A stretch of DNA of 64,000 bases from Arcanobacterium_A bovis (GCF_042655305.1 NZ_JBHSLR010000002.1); one strand, 5' to 3'; counted from the stretch's first letter, positions 50,133 to 59,433 are shown. The notes: generated from the letters alone by a model not told the origin. Translations and numbers: made by a program.

Positions 50133-50969
50133 ATGGAAAATCTTGGAGTATCAGCAATTCATCCACCGGCTCCTGAAGTTCTCTCGGCGGTGGCACTTTT
50201 TTCTGCGCCGATTGACGTGGATGCTGCGCTCGCGCGGCTCAAGGAGTTGTGGTCGCTGGATATTGACCCGCAGTGGCAGCATGTGGAAGCTGATCCAGGC
50301 AATCCAAATCTTGTGCCAGGCGACCTCGTCCATTTTTCCAACCAGGGCGTGCAAGTGATGCTCTCGCCGTTGAATTATCCGCTAGATTTCGACGGCGGAG
50401 CGCTCCCGCAACACGTATTTCACGTGCCAGTGACGTTGTATGCGCCGAGTCAGGGCGCTACTGAGGGGGTTCTCGCAGGTGAGAATGCTTCGGGTGAGCA
50501 AGAATCAGTCGAGCTCAAGCGTCGTAAGCGGATGGTGTCGGCACATATTTTGCTCACTGAGGTGCTCGATTCCTTAATGCGTGAAGACGCCGCAGTGGGG
50601 GTTTTCCGTGCAGAGTTGGGTATCGTACAGCCGCCGCAGATGGTGGTGACGATGGCGGAGCAGCTCACACGCGGTGAAGCGCCACTTCCTTTGTGGATCA
50701 ATATTCGTACGGTGAAGCCAGATTTGACGGTGGGGCGCACGCTTGGTTTACCTCTTTTTGGGCATCTTGACCTTGAGATTCACGAGTCGGTTAAATCAGA
50801 AGACGACGTGTACGCCATGCTCGCCAGTATCGCGAATTACATCATCACCGGCGACACTTATCTGCTTCCAGGGCAGACTTTAGGCAGCTCAGATGGGGAG
50901 AAAATTGCCATCACCCAAGATCTTTCGCCTTTTGATAAGAGTCCCGTTATTCGGGTGATGTATAGCTGA
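50133..50969 (+). CDS. DUF4261-like protein
   Basis: A 278-residue cytosolic protein I place in the DUF4261 group by the C-terminal form GRTLGLPLFGHLDLEIHES, followed by NYIITGDTYLLPGQTLG. An N-terminal region has ALFSAPIDVDAALARLKEL and a short polar insert near 120. No catalytic motif is evident. TAAGCT lies six bases before ATG 50133, again without ribosome site. The partner is unknown. Confidence 0.55.
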   Translation: MENLGVSAIHPPAPEVLSAVALFSAPIDVDAALARLKELWSLDIDPQWQHVEADPGNPNLVPGDLVHFSNQGVQVMLSPLNYPLDFDGGALPQHVFHVPVTLYAPSQGATEGVLAGENASGEQESVELKRRKRMVSAHILLTEVLDSLMREDAAVGVFRAELGIVQPPQMVVTMAEQLTRGEAPLPLWINIRTVKPDLTVGRTLGLPLFGHLDLEIHESVKSEDDVYAMLASIANYIITGDTYLLPGQTLGSSDGEKIAITQDLSPFDKSPVIRVMYS

Positions 50970-51543
50970 TGAGGTTGGTGTACAGCTGAGATGTGGTTAA
51001 ATATCTGCTGACTGCCGACTCATGTGCACTAACTTAGGCTCCGGCTTATTCATCGGGTTATATATGTACGATGTGCAAGGAATCGCCAAAGTTAGGGCAG
51101 GTGTAACCGTGAACTTAGTAGACATAACCGCTAACTCGGGCAATATGTGTGGTTCGCTAATCAAAATCACTGAAGTTTGTTAGCTAATTTTATTAGCTAA
51201 CTCTGAACTTTTGATACGATTACGTTCGGAGTTTGAGCGATCGGCTCCACAGAAGCGCCAGATGACGGCGAAAACCCTAGTAGCGAGACTGTTGCGGGAG
51301 CTTCGTTGTAGCGTTAGCGCGCTTCTGCGCCTCGGTGGTGGCAGTGCCAGGCGAACCAGTTGAATATCCACTTGCGGTGCATGTCCGTATGCGCGGGTTC
51401 AAGCGAAGATTTGTGTTGGTTTTCGCCCATAATTTCGCTAGATCTTGCTCAGCCTTAGTTGCTAAGCCTTGCTCGGTCTTGCGCCTGACGTGGATAAATC
51501 TTTGTTCACCCTGCTCAAACAGAGCTTCCACGGAGGGATAGTT
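50970..51543. other. Gap of about 570 bases before the queuosine-precursor transporter
   Basis: No gene or known RNA was identified. A perfect AT-rich hairpin lies at 51179-51201 (GTTAGCTAA, loop TTTTA, TTAGCTAAC). I looked for a preQ1 riboswitch upstream of the transporter and saw no matching consensus. The open frames on both strands from 51180 to 51540 have no recognisable similarity and may be decayed sequence. Confidence 0.5.
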
Positions 51544-52332
51544 GTGGCAAATATAGCTTCACACACAGGTAATGGCGCGGTAAAAAAGCGCGCAATGTTC
51601 GATATTTTCGCAGTTTGTTTTGTCGCGTTTTTGCTGTTGTCGAATATTGGCGCTACGAAATTGATCGAAGCTGGACCATTGATTTTCGACGGCGGTGCGA
51701 TTCTGTTCCCGCTCACATACGTGATTGGTGATGTGCTTTCGGAAGTATATGGTTTCCGCTTGGCTCGCCGCGCGATTGTGATGGGTTTTGTGCTGTCAAT
51801 TGTGGCGTCCGTGGTGTTTTGGCTGATTATTTTGGCGCCACCTGCCGCCGACTATCAAGATCAGCAGGCTTTCCAAACCGTTCTGGGCGTAGTGCCTCGC
51901 TTTGTGATCGCTTCTTTGGCTGGTTATCTGGTTGGCCAGCTGTTGAATTCTTGGGTGTTGGTGAAAATCAAGGCGCGTTCAGGTGAGAATAATCTGTGGT
52001 TCCGCTTGATCGGTTCCACAGTGGTGGGCGAGTTTGCCGACACCGCGATTTTCTGCGTGATTGCGTGGATCGGCGTGATGGACTGGGGTGTTATTTTGAA
52101 CCTCATGTTCGTTGGCTATATTTATAAGGTGGGAGTTGAAGTGGTGCTTTTGCCAGTTACCTACACGGTGGTTGGATGGGTGAAGCGCCATGAAATCACT
52201 TACCATGGCACGCCAGACGCGCTCGATACACAGGCTGCCGACACGCAAACCGCAGGTACACACGCTGCAACAGGCGCGCGAGGCGACGTAACGTCAAGTG
52301 CAAACGAGTCAAGCATGGCAATTCAGCACTGA
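51544..52332 (+). CDS. Queuosine precursor transporter (YhhQ/VUT family)
   Basis: A 262-residue membrane protein with about six helices. It contains VCFVAFLLLSNIGATKL, LTYVIGDVLSEVYGF, AAPPAADYQDQQAF-like loop (PPAADYQDQQAF) and VGEFADTAIFCVIAW, the pattern of the YhhQ family that imports queuine or preQ0/preQ1. GTG 51544 is chosen because GGAGGG lies six bases upstream; the frame is open further back. The tgt gene follows after 46 bases. Its product likely feeds tgt. Confidence 0.85.
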   Translation: MANIASHTGNGAVKKRAMFDIFAVCFVAFLLLSNIGATKLIEAGPLIFDGGAILFPLTYVIGDVLSEVYGFRLARRAIVMGFVLSIVASVVFWLIILAPPAADYQDQQAFQTVLGVVPRFVIASLAGYLVGQLLNSWVLVKIKARSGENNLWFRLIGSTVVGEFADTAIFCVIAWIGVMDWGVILNLMFVGYIYKVGVEVVLLPVTYTVVGWVKRHEITYHGTPDALDTQAADTQTAGTHAATGARGDVTSSANESSMAIQH

Positions 52333-52378
52333 GACTTTCCAGCTCATTAAAAAGCATTAACAAGAAACGATAGATTGC

Positions 52379-53608
52379 ATGACCTTCGAAATTCAGCAGC
52401 GGTTAGAGACTTCAGCAGGTAAAGCGCTCGGCCGCACCGGCGTCATCCACACTCCGCACGGAGATATTCAAACGCCGGCGTTCATTCCGGTTGGCACGAA
52501 GGCGACCGTCAAAGCGGTTTTGCCTGATTCGGTGAAGGCTTTGGGGGCTCAGGCGGTGCTCGCAAATGCTTACCATCTGTATCTCCAGCCTGGTTCTGAC
52601 GTGCTCGATGAGGCAGGTGGCCTCGCAGCTTTCATGAACTGGGGTGGGCCTACCTACACTGATTCGGGTGGTTTCCAGGTGATGAGCTTGGGTTCTGGTT
52701 TCAAGAAGGTGCTTTCGCAGGAGTTTTCAGGAAAAACAGTTGCCGACGACGCTGTGGCGGGTAAGCGAGAGCGCTTGGCAAATGTGGACGACGACGGCGT
52801 GTGGTTTCGTTCGCACCTGAACGGCACCAAACATAGGTTCACGCCGGAGATTTCGATGCGTATCCAGCATGAATTGGGTGCAGATATTATTTTTGCTTTT
52901 GATGAGCTCACAACTTTGTTGAATTCGCGCGCGTATCAAGAGGAGTCGTTGGAGCGCACGCGTTTGTGGGCACAGCGTTGTTTGCGTGCACACAAACAGC
53001 TCACCGAAGAGCGTGAAGGAAAAGCGTATCAGCAGCTCTTTGGAGTAATTCAAGGAGCTCAGTACGAGGATTTGCGTCGAAAAGCTGCGCGCGATCTTGG
53101 CGCTATGGAAATTGATGGGCAGTGTTTTGACGGCTTTGGTATCGGTGGTGCTTTGGAGAAAGAAAACCTCGGCACGATTGTAGGTTGGGTTTGTGAAGAA
53201 CTCCCAGAGAACCGTGCCCGCCATCTTTTGGGTATTTCTGAGCCGGATGATTTCTTCCGTGCGATTGAAAGTGGAGCAGATACTTTTGATTGCGTGAATC
53301 CTTCTCGGGTGGCGCGCAATGCCGCAATTTACTCGCCGGACGGCCGGTTTAATATTACTCGTGCGCAGTTCAAGCGTGATTTTTCGCCGGTTGTGGAGGG
53401 CTGTGAGTGTTATACCTGCACTCATTATTCGAAAGCTTATTTGCATCACACATTCAAAGCCAAAGAAATGATTTCCTCAACTTTGGCAACGATTCATAAT
53501 GAATATTTCACTGTGAAGCTCGTGGATGATATTCGCAAAGCGATTAATGAGGGCTATTACGAAGCTTTCAAAGCCGAAACTCTAGGCAGGTTCTACTCAC
53601 AGAACTAA
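52379..53608 (+). CDS. tgt: Queuine/preQ1 tRNA-guanine transglycosylase
   Basis: A 409-residue TIM-barrel enzyme that swaps guanine 34 of tRNAs with GUN anticodons. Features are TYTDSGGFQVMSLGS (general-base Asp), FAFDELTTLLNSR, GIGGALEKE, the nucleophile segment DTFDCVNPSRVARNA, and the zinc cluster CECYTCTH with a further His. The zinc site is complete. No queuosine synthesis genes are nearby, so salvage with the adjacent transporter is likely. No strong ribosome site before ATG 52379 (AAGAAA). Confidence 0.95.
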   Translation: MTFEIQQRLETSAGKALGRTGVIHTPHGDIQTPAFIPVGTKATVKAVLPDSVKALGAQAVLANAYHLYLQPGSDVLDEAGGLAAFMNWGGPTYTDSGGFQVMSLGSGFKKVLSQEFSGKTVADDAVAGKRERLANVDDDGVWFRSHLNGTKHRFTPEISMRIQHELGADIIFAFDELTTLLNSRAYQEESLERTRLWAQRCLRAHKQLTEEREGKAYQQLFGVIQGAQYEDLRRKAARDLGAMEIDGQCFDGFGIGGALEKENLGTIVGWVCEELPENRARHLLGISEPDDFFRAIESGADTFDCVNPSRVARNAAIYSPDGRFNITRAQFKRDFSPVVEGCECYTCTHYSKAYLHHTFKAKEMISSTLATIHNEYFTVKLVDDIRKAINEGYYEAFKAETLGRFYSQN

Positions 53609-53717
53609 GCCGCAGGCTCATGCAACCACACGTCTAATGCAGGCAATGCTCGCTTGAGTCACTACTGTTCGGCAACTACAGCGATAGCCACAGATGTGTG
53701 GCAGTGCTTACTTTTGC

Positions 53718-53752
53718 TGGTGGGTGCGTCCATAAAATGGACGCACCCACCA
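53718..53752 (+). terminator. Perfect 16-base hairpin after tgt
   Basis: TGGTGGGTGCGTCCAT (53718-53733) and its complement (53737-53752) have a three-base loop. It ends the transporter-tgt transcript. The following sequence TAATATGA lacks a clear U-run. Confidence 0.7.
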
Positions 53753-53821
53753 TAATATGAACACCTCTCATACGGTAGTTATGTTTCCACGCATCATATC
53801 ACCGAGATTTTGGGAGTTTTT

Positions 53822-55087
53822 ATGAATGCCGTCGCTTCTTCGGAGCCTGGCCTATTTAAGCGAATGTTGAGGACCCTCCTCTTTTGGGTGGTGTTGGCGA
53901 TTGTGGTGGGCGCACTGCTTGGGCAGTTCCTACCAGCATGGATGATCGTTCCTTTCGCAACATTCAACGATTTGTTCGGAAAGTTCCTCGCTTTCGTCGT
54001 TCCGCTGATCATCGTAGGACTCGTAACGCCAGCGATTTTCGAACTTGGAAAATCTGGTGGTAAGTGGTTACTGGTTACAGTCGGCATTGCGTATGGTTCA
54101 ACAATGGTGGCTGGATTTGGCACGTGGGGTTTAGCTGCACTTATATTCCCTAGCCTGCTCGCTAACCAAGCAGTTCCAGACCTCGCCGAACCGAAGAACG
54201 CTGTCGCGTCACTCATGGATCCTTCCTTCACGTTACCACCCGTTTTTGGCGTGATGACGGCGTTGATCCTCGCCTTTATTTTGGGTATCGGCATGGTTTC
54301 TACCCAGGCGCAACGCATGATGGAAATTTTCGTTGAGTTCCGCACTTTGATGATGCGTCTCATCTTGAAAGCTATCGTGCCACTGCTACCTTTGCATATT
54401 TTTGGAATCTTCTTGAATATGTCGAAATCAGGGCAGTTTGTGCATGTAATCGTGGCGATGGCAAAAGTTATCGTCTTTGCTTTCGTACTTACTGTAGTGA
54501 TGATGCTACTCCAGTATCTAGTGGCGGGAGCTGTGGCGAAACGCAATCCACTCAAAGCCTTGTGGGGCATGCGTGACGCTTACTTCACGGCGCTGGGCAC
54601 GGCGTCGTCGGCTGCAACTATCCCTGTAACCGTGCGATGCACCCGCGCAAATGGGGTGAGCCACGAAATCTCCGACTTCGTCATTCCGTTGTGTGCCACG
54701 ATTCATTTGGCTGGCTCGACCATCAAAATCACGGCGTTTGCGTTGGCCTTGCAGTATATGATGGGCATGACGCCCAATCCATCAAGCATGGCGGGATTCA
54801 TTTTAATGCTCGGTGTGATTATGGTGGCGGCACCAGGCGTGCCGGGCGGTGCTATTACAGCAGCTCAAGGCGTTTTGCAGAGTATGTTGGCATTCACTGA
54901 TCCGATGTACGCCATTATGGTTGCGATGTATGTTGCTGTGGATTCCTTCGGCACGGCTACGAACGTGACGGGTGACGGCGCAATCGCAATTATCGTCGAT
55001 AAGCTTGCCACGGGAACACTTGGTGCTGAAAAAGAGAGCGCACAAATTGCCGCAGAGGAGATTTCTGCGGGCCGTGAGTTGGGCTAA
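53822..55087 (+). CDS. Dicarboxylate/amino acid:cation symporter (DAACS family)
   Basis: A 421-residue sodium- or proton-coupled symporter with eight helices and two re-entrant loops. The serine-rich loop TALGTASSAATIPVTVRC is the HP1 signature of the family, and the late region VDSFGTATNVTGDGA supplies the conserved Asp/Thr/Asn of HP2/TM8. It should import glutamate, aspartate, serine/threonine or dicarboxylates. ATG 53822 has GGGAG six bases upstream; TTG 53810 extends it by four residues without a ribosome site. Confidence 0.9.
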   Translation: MNAVASSEPGLFKRMLRTLLFWVVLAIVVGALLGQFLPAWMIVPFATFNDLFGKFLAFVVPLIIVGLVTPAIFELGKSGGKWLLVTVGIAYGSTMVAGFGTWGLAALIFPSLLANQAVPDLAEPKNAVASLMDPSFTLPPVFGVMTALILAFILGIGMVSTQAQRMMEIFVEFRTLMMRLILKAIVPLLPLHIFGIFLNMSKSGQFVHVIVAMAKVIVFAFVLTVVMMLLQYLVAGAVAKRNPLKALWGMRDAYFTALGTASSAATIPVTVRCTRANGVSHEISDFVIPLCATIHLAGSTIKITAFALALQYMMGMTPNPSSMAGFILMLGVIMVAAPGVPGGAITAAQGVLQSMLAFTDPMYAIMVAMYVAVDSFGTATNVTGDGAIAIIVDKLATGTLGAEKESAQIAAEEISAGRELG

Positions 55088-55218
55088 AAGCGAACGAAGT
55101 CCGGGCGGCCTGACGGGCAAGACGCCGGTGGGTGGGTTTGAGTGAGCTGAACAGAATCCCTGAGTTTAAGAACTGACGGCACACCCTGAGCCTCAATAAC
55201 TAAATAAGGCGTGCGATA

Positions 55219-55253
55219 TCTGCCGGCCGTGTCTAAAATTCACGGTCGGCAGA
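55219..55253. terminator. Hairpin between the symporter gene and the convergent gene
   Basis: TCTGCCGGCCGTG (55219-55231) pairs with CACGGTCGGCAGA (55241-55253), one G-U, loop nine bases. It overlaps the last codons and stop of the minus-strand gene. No U-run flanks it. Confidence 0.45.
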
Positions 55254-56567
55254 TTCACGTAATTTATCTAGTTGCTCCTCAGAGGGGAAGCCCTTGACGA
55301 ACCAACGCGGTGGCCAGGCGTTTTCGTCACGTTCGAAGCCCTCGGGCCACACTTCGCGGGCGATATGTGCCCTGATCGGCAGATTTACACCCTGATCTGT
55401 TTCCCATGGGTGTGGTGAGGGTGCCCGTTTGAAAATGATGTAATCGGCGTCGGGAATTGAACCAAACCGGTCGATATTGGACCATTCCGTGGTGGAAACG
55501 CGCTCGTTATTGCGCAGACGTCGAGAAGAAAAGTCTTTGAGTGCGCCAAATTCTCCCCATGTGCTCATCTCTTTTATTTGAGCTGCATAGATAGACTCGC
55601 GGAATTGGTTGCGTAGCGTTCCCAGCACTTCTGCCAGTTCAGACCCAGGGAATGGCACCCATTCGCGCCAGCCGTCCGCAGCTACTGTGTGCGGCAGCGG
55701 ATAGACTGCTTCGTTGGAATCGCGTTGGGCGAGCAGAACTTTGAAAAAATCGGCCAAATGTGGATCTTCGGAAAAAACGATGAACAATTTCGTGCGTGAA
55801 GCTGGCACGAACAGTGGAATATCATCAGAAAACTGAGCGGAAACCTGCTCGGCTACCTGCTGCATCATGTCGAGATCGCAAAACCATGAGAGCTCGTAAT
55901 TTGCCGGCTGTAAAAAGGTGAGCACCCGCGCGCCCACAATGTCGATCATGCCAATTTCTACTGTGTGGTGCACCGAGCCAGTCATGTGACGCAAAGTGAG
56001 CACGGAATCGGCGAGGATTTCACCAACTTCGCGCGCGTCGTCTTCAATCTGTGAATAGTAAACAGGCTGGATCGTTTGCGGCAGATCAAAGGCTATACCT
56101 GCGGCAATAAAATCGGTGAGCGGAACGTACACCATTGAGTCCGCTTCTTGGTGAGAGCGCAAATAGTAATCGGCCGCGCGCACAATTGGCACGATGGGAG
56201 CTTCGACATCAGGCGCAGCGAGATCGGGAAGGTCCGTGGATTTGCCAAGATCAAGCCCCAGATCATGAATTTCTGAACTTTGTGGCGAAGGTGCCGTTTG
56301 TGGTGGATTTTCTTGCGTTTGTGCGGGTATGTCAGCCTCGGCGGTGGGATGCTCAGCTTGGGCAATGCCAATAGAAATAAGTTTGTTAAGGATTTCAGTA
56401 CGCTGCTCCTCGGGGGCGTTCTCATTGAGAAGTGCACCAGGGCGGAAACGGAATGCGCGGCCGTCCGGCAAAAGGATATCGAGTGAGGAATCGTCCGAGG
56501 TGACGAGCGCGTCCTTGAGTTCTGGGTGTGCAATAGCTGTTTGGAGAGCCCAGGTCATAAAATCCAT
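55233..56567 (-). CDS. Uncharacterised protein, weakly DUF1444/YtpQ-like
   Basis: A 444-residue cytosolic protein I do not recognise firmly. It has an N-terminal domain (1-65), a linker rich in Pro/Glu/Gln (about 70-125), a middle domain (about 135-330) ending LFVPASRTKLFIVFSEDPH, and a C-terminal domain with many Trp. The middle piece resembles the DUF1444 plan of a weakly conserved alpha/beta protein. No catalytic motif seen. The start ATG 56567 (or 56558) has no good ribosome site. It is divergent from the TetR gene. Confidence 0.5.
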   Translation of the reverse strand: MDFMTWALQTAIAHPELKDALVTSDDSSLDILLPDGRAFRFRPGALLNENAPEEQRTEILNKLISIGIAQAEHPTAEADIPAQTQENPPQTAPSPQSSEIHDLGLDLGKSTDLPDLAAPDVEAPIVPIVRAADYYLRSHQEADSMVYVPLTDFIAAGIAFDLPQTIQPVYYSQIEDDAREVGEILADSVLTLRHMTGSVHHTVEIGMIDIVGARVLTFLQPANYELSWFCDLDMMQQVAEQVSAQFSDDIPLFVPASRTKLFIVFSEDPHLADFFKVLLAQRDSNEAVYPLPHTVAADGWREWVPFPGSELAEVLGTLRNQFRESIYAAQIKEMSTWGEFGALKDFSSRRLRNNERVSTTEWSNIDRFGSIPDADYIIFKRAPSPHPWETDQGVNLPIRAHIAREVWPEGFERDENAWPPRWFVKGFPSEEQLDKLRESADREF

Positions 56568-56800
56568 GATCTTATTTTTGCAGGTTTTGCGACGAATTGG
56601 GAGTCGATTCGGGCGTATAACTCCCAGCGTTCAATAAATTTGGGCACATTCTGATTCGTGATTTATTGAATATGATAAGGGGATATGTAGCTGCATAGTA
56701 CGATATCGATCTGCCAGTTATTTCTCGGGGTAAATCTCGAGTAGTATGAACAATAATTGGAATGTGTCAAAATTACGAGATCGATAGAAAGGATCGGGAC

Positions 56801-57445
56801 ATGCCATCCATTTCTGCACCCACGGTCAAAGAGCATCATCGAATCATGTTTGACAAGCTCGTGGATGCGGCTGAGGAAATCCTACGCACGCACGGACCAG
56901 AAGATCTTACTGCTGGTGCTGTTGCAAAGGCAGCAGGAATTGCCCGAAACTCAATCTATCGATACGTCACTTCAATCGACGATTTGCGCATTTTAGTGCT
57001 GGAACGCTATTTGCCACAGTGGCAAAAGTCAGTAGACGACGCCATTGATCGTGATGCGCCGCCGCAAGAACAAATTCTTGCGCTCGCGGTTGTGAGCTTG
57101 GAACTCGCGCAGAGCACAGGCCATTCATGGCTTATCTCTGTTATGAAATCGGCACGTAGCGCTCGCCCGTCCCAAGAACAAGATGTGCCACAGGTGCGTT
57201 CTGAGTACCACTCCGAAAGCGTGGCAGATTTCCACATCGAATTTGCGCGCCGCGTTACTTTGCTGTGGACCCAAGTTGATCCACAGACGGCGTCGCTCCA
57301 TTCGCGAATTAACCGTGCGTTAATCGATGTAGGAATGAAGTCCCTCGATGCCGGAGAGCCGTTTGAAAAGGTGAAGCGTTCTGTTTTGGCTGGTATTTCG
57401 GGGCTTTTCGCTGCGGCATCGAGTGAGTCTGCCACTACGGTGTGA
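56801..57445 (+). CDS. TetR family transcriptional regulator
   Basis: A 214-residue repressor-type protein. The N-terminal helix-turn-helix includes AEEILRTHGPEDLTAGAVAK and AGIARNSIYRYVTSIDDL, the family DNA-binding core (residues about 18-60). The ligand domain has few polar features. ATG 56801 has AAAGGAT upstream; the frame is open for 39 more bases. No operator-like palindrome matching the exporter operators is near its own promoter. Its target is unknown; it is divergent from the uncharacterised gene. Confidence 0.88.
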   Translation: MPSISAPTVKEHHRIMFDKLVDAAEEILRTHGPEDLTAGAVAKAAGIARNSIYRYVTSIDDLRILVLERYLPQWQKSVDDAIDRDAPPQEQILALAVVSLELAQSTGHSWLISVMKSARSARPSQEQDVPQVRSEYHSESVADFHIEFARRVTLLWTQVDPQTASLHSRINRALIDVGMKSLDAGEPFEKVKRSVLAGISGLFAAASSESATTV

Positions 57446-57517
57446 TTCCGGCGTCTTCCGCTCTTGAAAACAACTCCTCGTTCGCGCTCGCATAGTGATG
57501 CCCGTAAACTTTGCTTT

Positions 57518-58162
57518 ATGACCCTTCCTCAGAAAACCGTGCTCTTCGATCTGTATGGCCTGTTCATGCGCAATCAGAGCGACGCCGCTAAACAAGAGAT
57601 CGAAAAAGCTGCTCAGCTTGAGAGTTTGGCAGTAGAGCCTGTGAAATTTTGGCAATCCTATCGTGATTTGCGTGCTCCTCTTGACGCCGGTCGGATCAAT
57701 TTTGCGCAGTACGTATCGGCGATGGGTGAGGAGCTTGGTGTAACATTTCCGAGCTGGGAAGCGATTTTCGAGGCGGATTGTGAATCTTGGCGTTTTCACG
57801 ACGACGCTATGGTTGAGTGGCTTTACGAGCTGAAAGACGGCGTAAAGAACGGCGAGCACAGTGCCCGAATTGCATTGTTGTCGAATATCCCCGCAGCTTT
57901 ACTGGCAAAGATTCGGGAAGAGAAACCTTGGTTACGCGAGTTTGAGCCAGCGTTCTTCTCCTGTGGGTTGGGCATAGCTAAGCCAGAAGAAAAGATATTC
58001 ACCTACGTAGTGAAAGTCCTTGAAACAACGCCTGATCGCATTCTGTTCCTAGACGACACTAAAGCAAACATCGATACTGCCGAAAAGCTCGGCATTAACA
58101 GTCACCATTTCCTTGGTATTGACGGCGCTCAGAAGGCCGTTGCAGAATTTGTGGCACGATAA
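57518..58162 (+). CDS. HAD-superfamily hydrolase
   Basis: A 214-residue HAD protein. Motif I is FDLYGLF, where the second Asp of DxD is replaced by Tyr. Motif II is LLSNIP, motif III Lys is in IAKPEEKIF, and motif IV is FLDDTKANI. Members are phosphatases or dehalogenases. No ribosome site before ATG 57518, but TAAACT lies seven bases before. It is two bases from the rlmC frame, so they are co-transcribed. Confidence 0.78.
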   Translation: MTLPQKTVLFDLYGLFMRNQSDAAKQEIEKAAQLESLAVEPVKFWQSYRDLRAPLDAGRINFAQYVSAMGEELGVTFPSWEAIFEADCESWRFHDDAMVEWLYELKDGVKNGEHSARIALLSNIPAALLAKIREEKPWLREFEPAFFSCGLGIAKPEEKIFTYVVKVLETTPDRILFLDDTKANIDTAEKLGINSHHFLGIDGAQKAVAEFVAR

Positions 58163-58176
58163 AAATGGGTGATCGT

Positions 58177-59325
58177 ATGGGCGAGCCAATAATTGACTGC
58201 GAGTATTTTTCGGCAGGTGTGTGCCGTTCCTGTACCCATTTGGAGACGCCTTATAACGAGCAACTGGCTGCGAAATTTTCGACTGTGCGCGAGCTGATTG
58301 ATGCAAAAGTGTGGCTTCCCGCCGTCGCCTCGAAACAGGAATCCTTTCGAAACAAAGTAAAACTCGTGGTCAGTGGCAGTATCGCTCAACCGAAACTTGG
58401 CATTGCGGACGCTGATCTGCGCAACTGTCCACTCCCGACCACGGGAATTAGGCTGGCTATTGCGCCGATTGCTGAGTTCATCCGTGAATGTGTGATTCAG
58501 CCCTACAACCCCATGACCGACACAGGCGTGCTGAAATATGTGATTATCACAGAGTCAACAACTGGTGAGCTCATGGTGCGATTCGTAGCTCGGCGGCGCG
58601 GCGTGCAAGGCATACTATTCAAAAAATACGAGCGGTTGCGCGAACTCGTGCCGATGCTCGCCGTCTGCACCTTGAATGTGCAGCCCGAACGCAAAGCGAT
58701 CATTGAGGGAACAGAAGAAATTCTTATTAGCGAGCAAAGTTCGCTACCTATGCCGATCGTCGTCTCTGACCCTGCGCAAGAAATGACGGCAGGCGTGCAG
58801 CGGCTGGAGCTCGAGCTTCGACCGCAGTCGTTCTTTCAGACCAACACAGAAATGGCGGAAGTTCTCTACGCGCGAGCAGCTCAATGGGCACAGGGCGCCC
58901 ACAGTGCATGGGATCTTTACTGTGGCGTGGGCGGTTTTGCGCTGGCGCTCGCCCAAGCTGGTGTGAAAAATGTGGTGGGCGTGGAAGTGTCTGACGACGC
59001 CGTTGCCGCAGGTAACGAACAAGCCGCGCGGAGTTTTCCGGGAGTCGTTTCGTTCGTGGCGAGCGATGTTGATGAATGGGTGCGAGCACAAGAGACGACG
59101 CCGGAGGTGGTGGTTGTTAATCCGCCGCGGCGTGGAATTGGCGCAAAGATGGCTCAGTGGCTCGAAGAATCTGAGGTGCCTACAGTAATTTATTCTTCGT
59201 GCAATGCGCGCGGTCTAGCTGCTGATCTTGAAAAAATGCCGAGTTATTCGGTGGAGCAAGCGCAGATGCTCGACATGTTCCCGCACACTGATCACAGCGA
59301 AACTATTGCGCTACTCAAGAGATGA
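58177..59325 (+). CDS. rlmC: 23S rRNA (uracil-C5)-methyltransferase RlmC-like
   Basis: A 382-residue class I SAM methyltransferase of the TrmA/RlmC/RlmD group. N-terminal cysteines CEYFSAGVCRSC bind a 4Fe-4S cluster, in the RlmC-like start position. SAM motif is WDLYCGVGGFALALA, and the catalytic Cys is in VIYSSCNARGLA. NPPRRGIG is the conserved PCI-like motif. It methylates U747-type positions of 23S rRNA. I start at ATG 58177, with GGGTGA before it; ATG 58165 is an alternative without a ribosome site. Confidence 0.85.
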   Translation: MGEPIIDCEYFSAGVCRSCTHLETPYNEQLAAKFSTVRELIDAKVWLPAVASKQESFRNKVKLVVSGSIAQPKLGIADADLRNCPLPTTGIRLAIAPIAEFIRECVIQPYNPMTDTGVLKYVIITESTTGELMVRFVARRRGVQGILFKKYERLRELVPMLAVCTLNVQPERKAIIEGTEEILISEQSSLPMPIVVSDPAQEMTAGVQRLELELRPQSFFQTNTEMAEVLYARAAQWAQGAHSAWDLYCGVGGFALALAQAGVKNVVGVEVSDDAVAAGNEQAARSFPGVVSFVASDVDEWVRAQETTPEVVVVNPPRRGIGAKMAQWLEESEVPTVIYSSCNARGLAADLEKMPSYSVEQAQMLDMFPHTDHSETIALLKR

Positions 59326-59384
59326 GCGGTGAGTCCACGAACTGGGCACAGCAAGATTATTGACGAAATTCCTGCAAGAATTGC

Positions 59385-59420
59385 ACCAATACGTAGTGAA
59401 TTAACCAATACGTAGTGAAT
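59385..59420. repeat. 19-base tandem duplication before dapF
   Basis: ACCAATACGTAGTGAAT occurs exactly at 59385-59401 and 59404-59420, with a two-base spacer. It ends three bases before the AAAGGA ribosome site of dapF. Confidence 0.8.
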
Positions 59421-59433
59421 CAAAGGAACTGTG

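Noticed and set aside
51000..51540. preQ1 riboswitch before the queuosine-precursor transporter
   Set aside because: No sequence fitting the short preQ1-I pattern (stem, C-rich loop, A-rich tail) was found in this gap.
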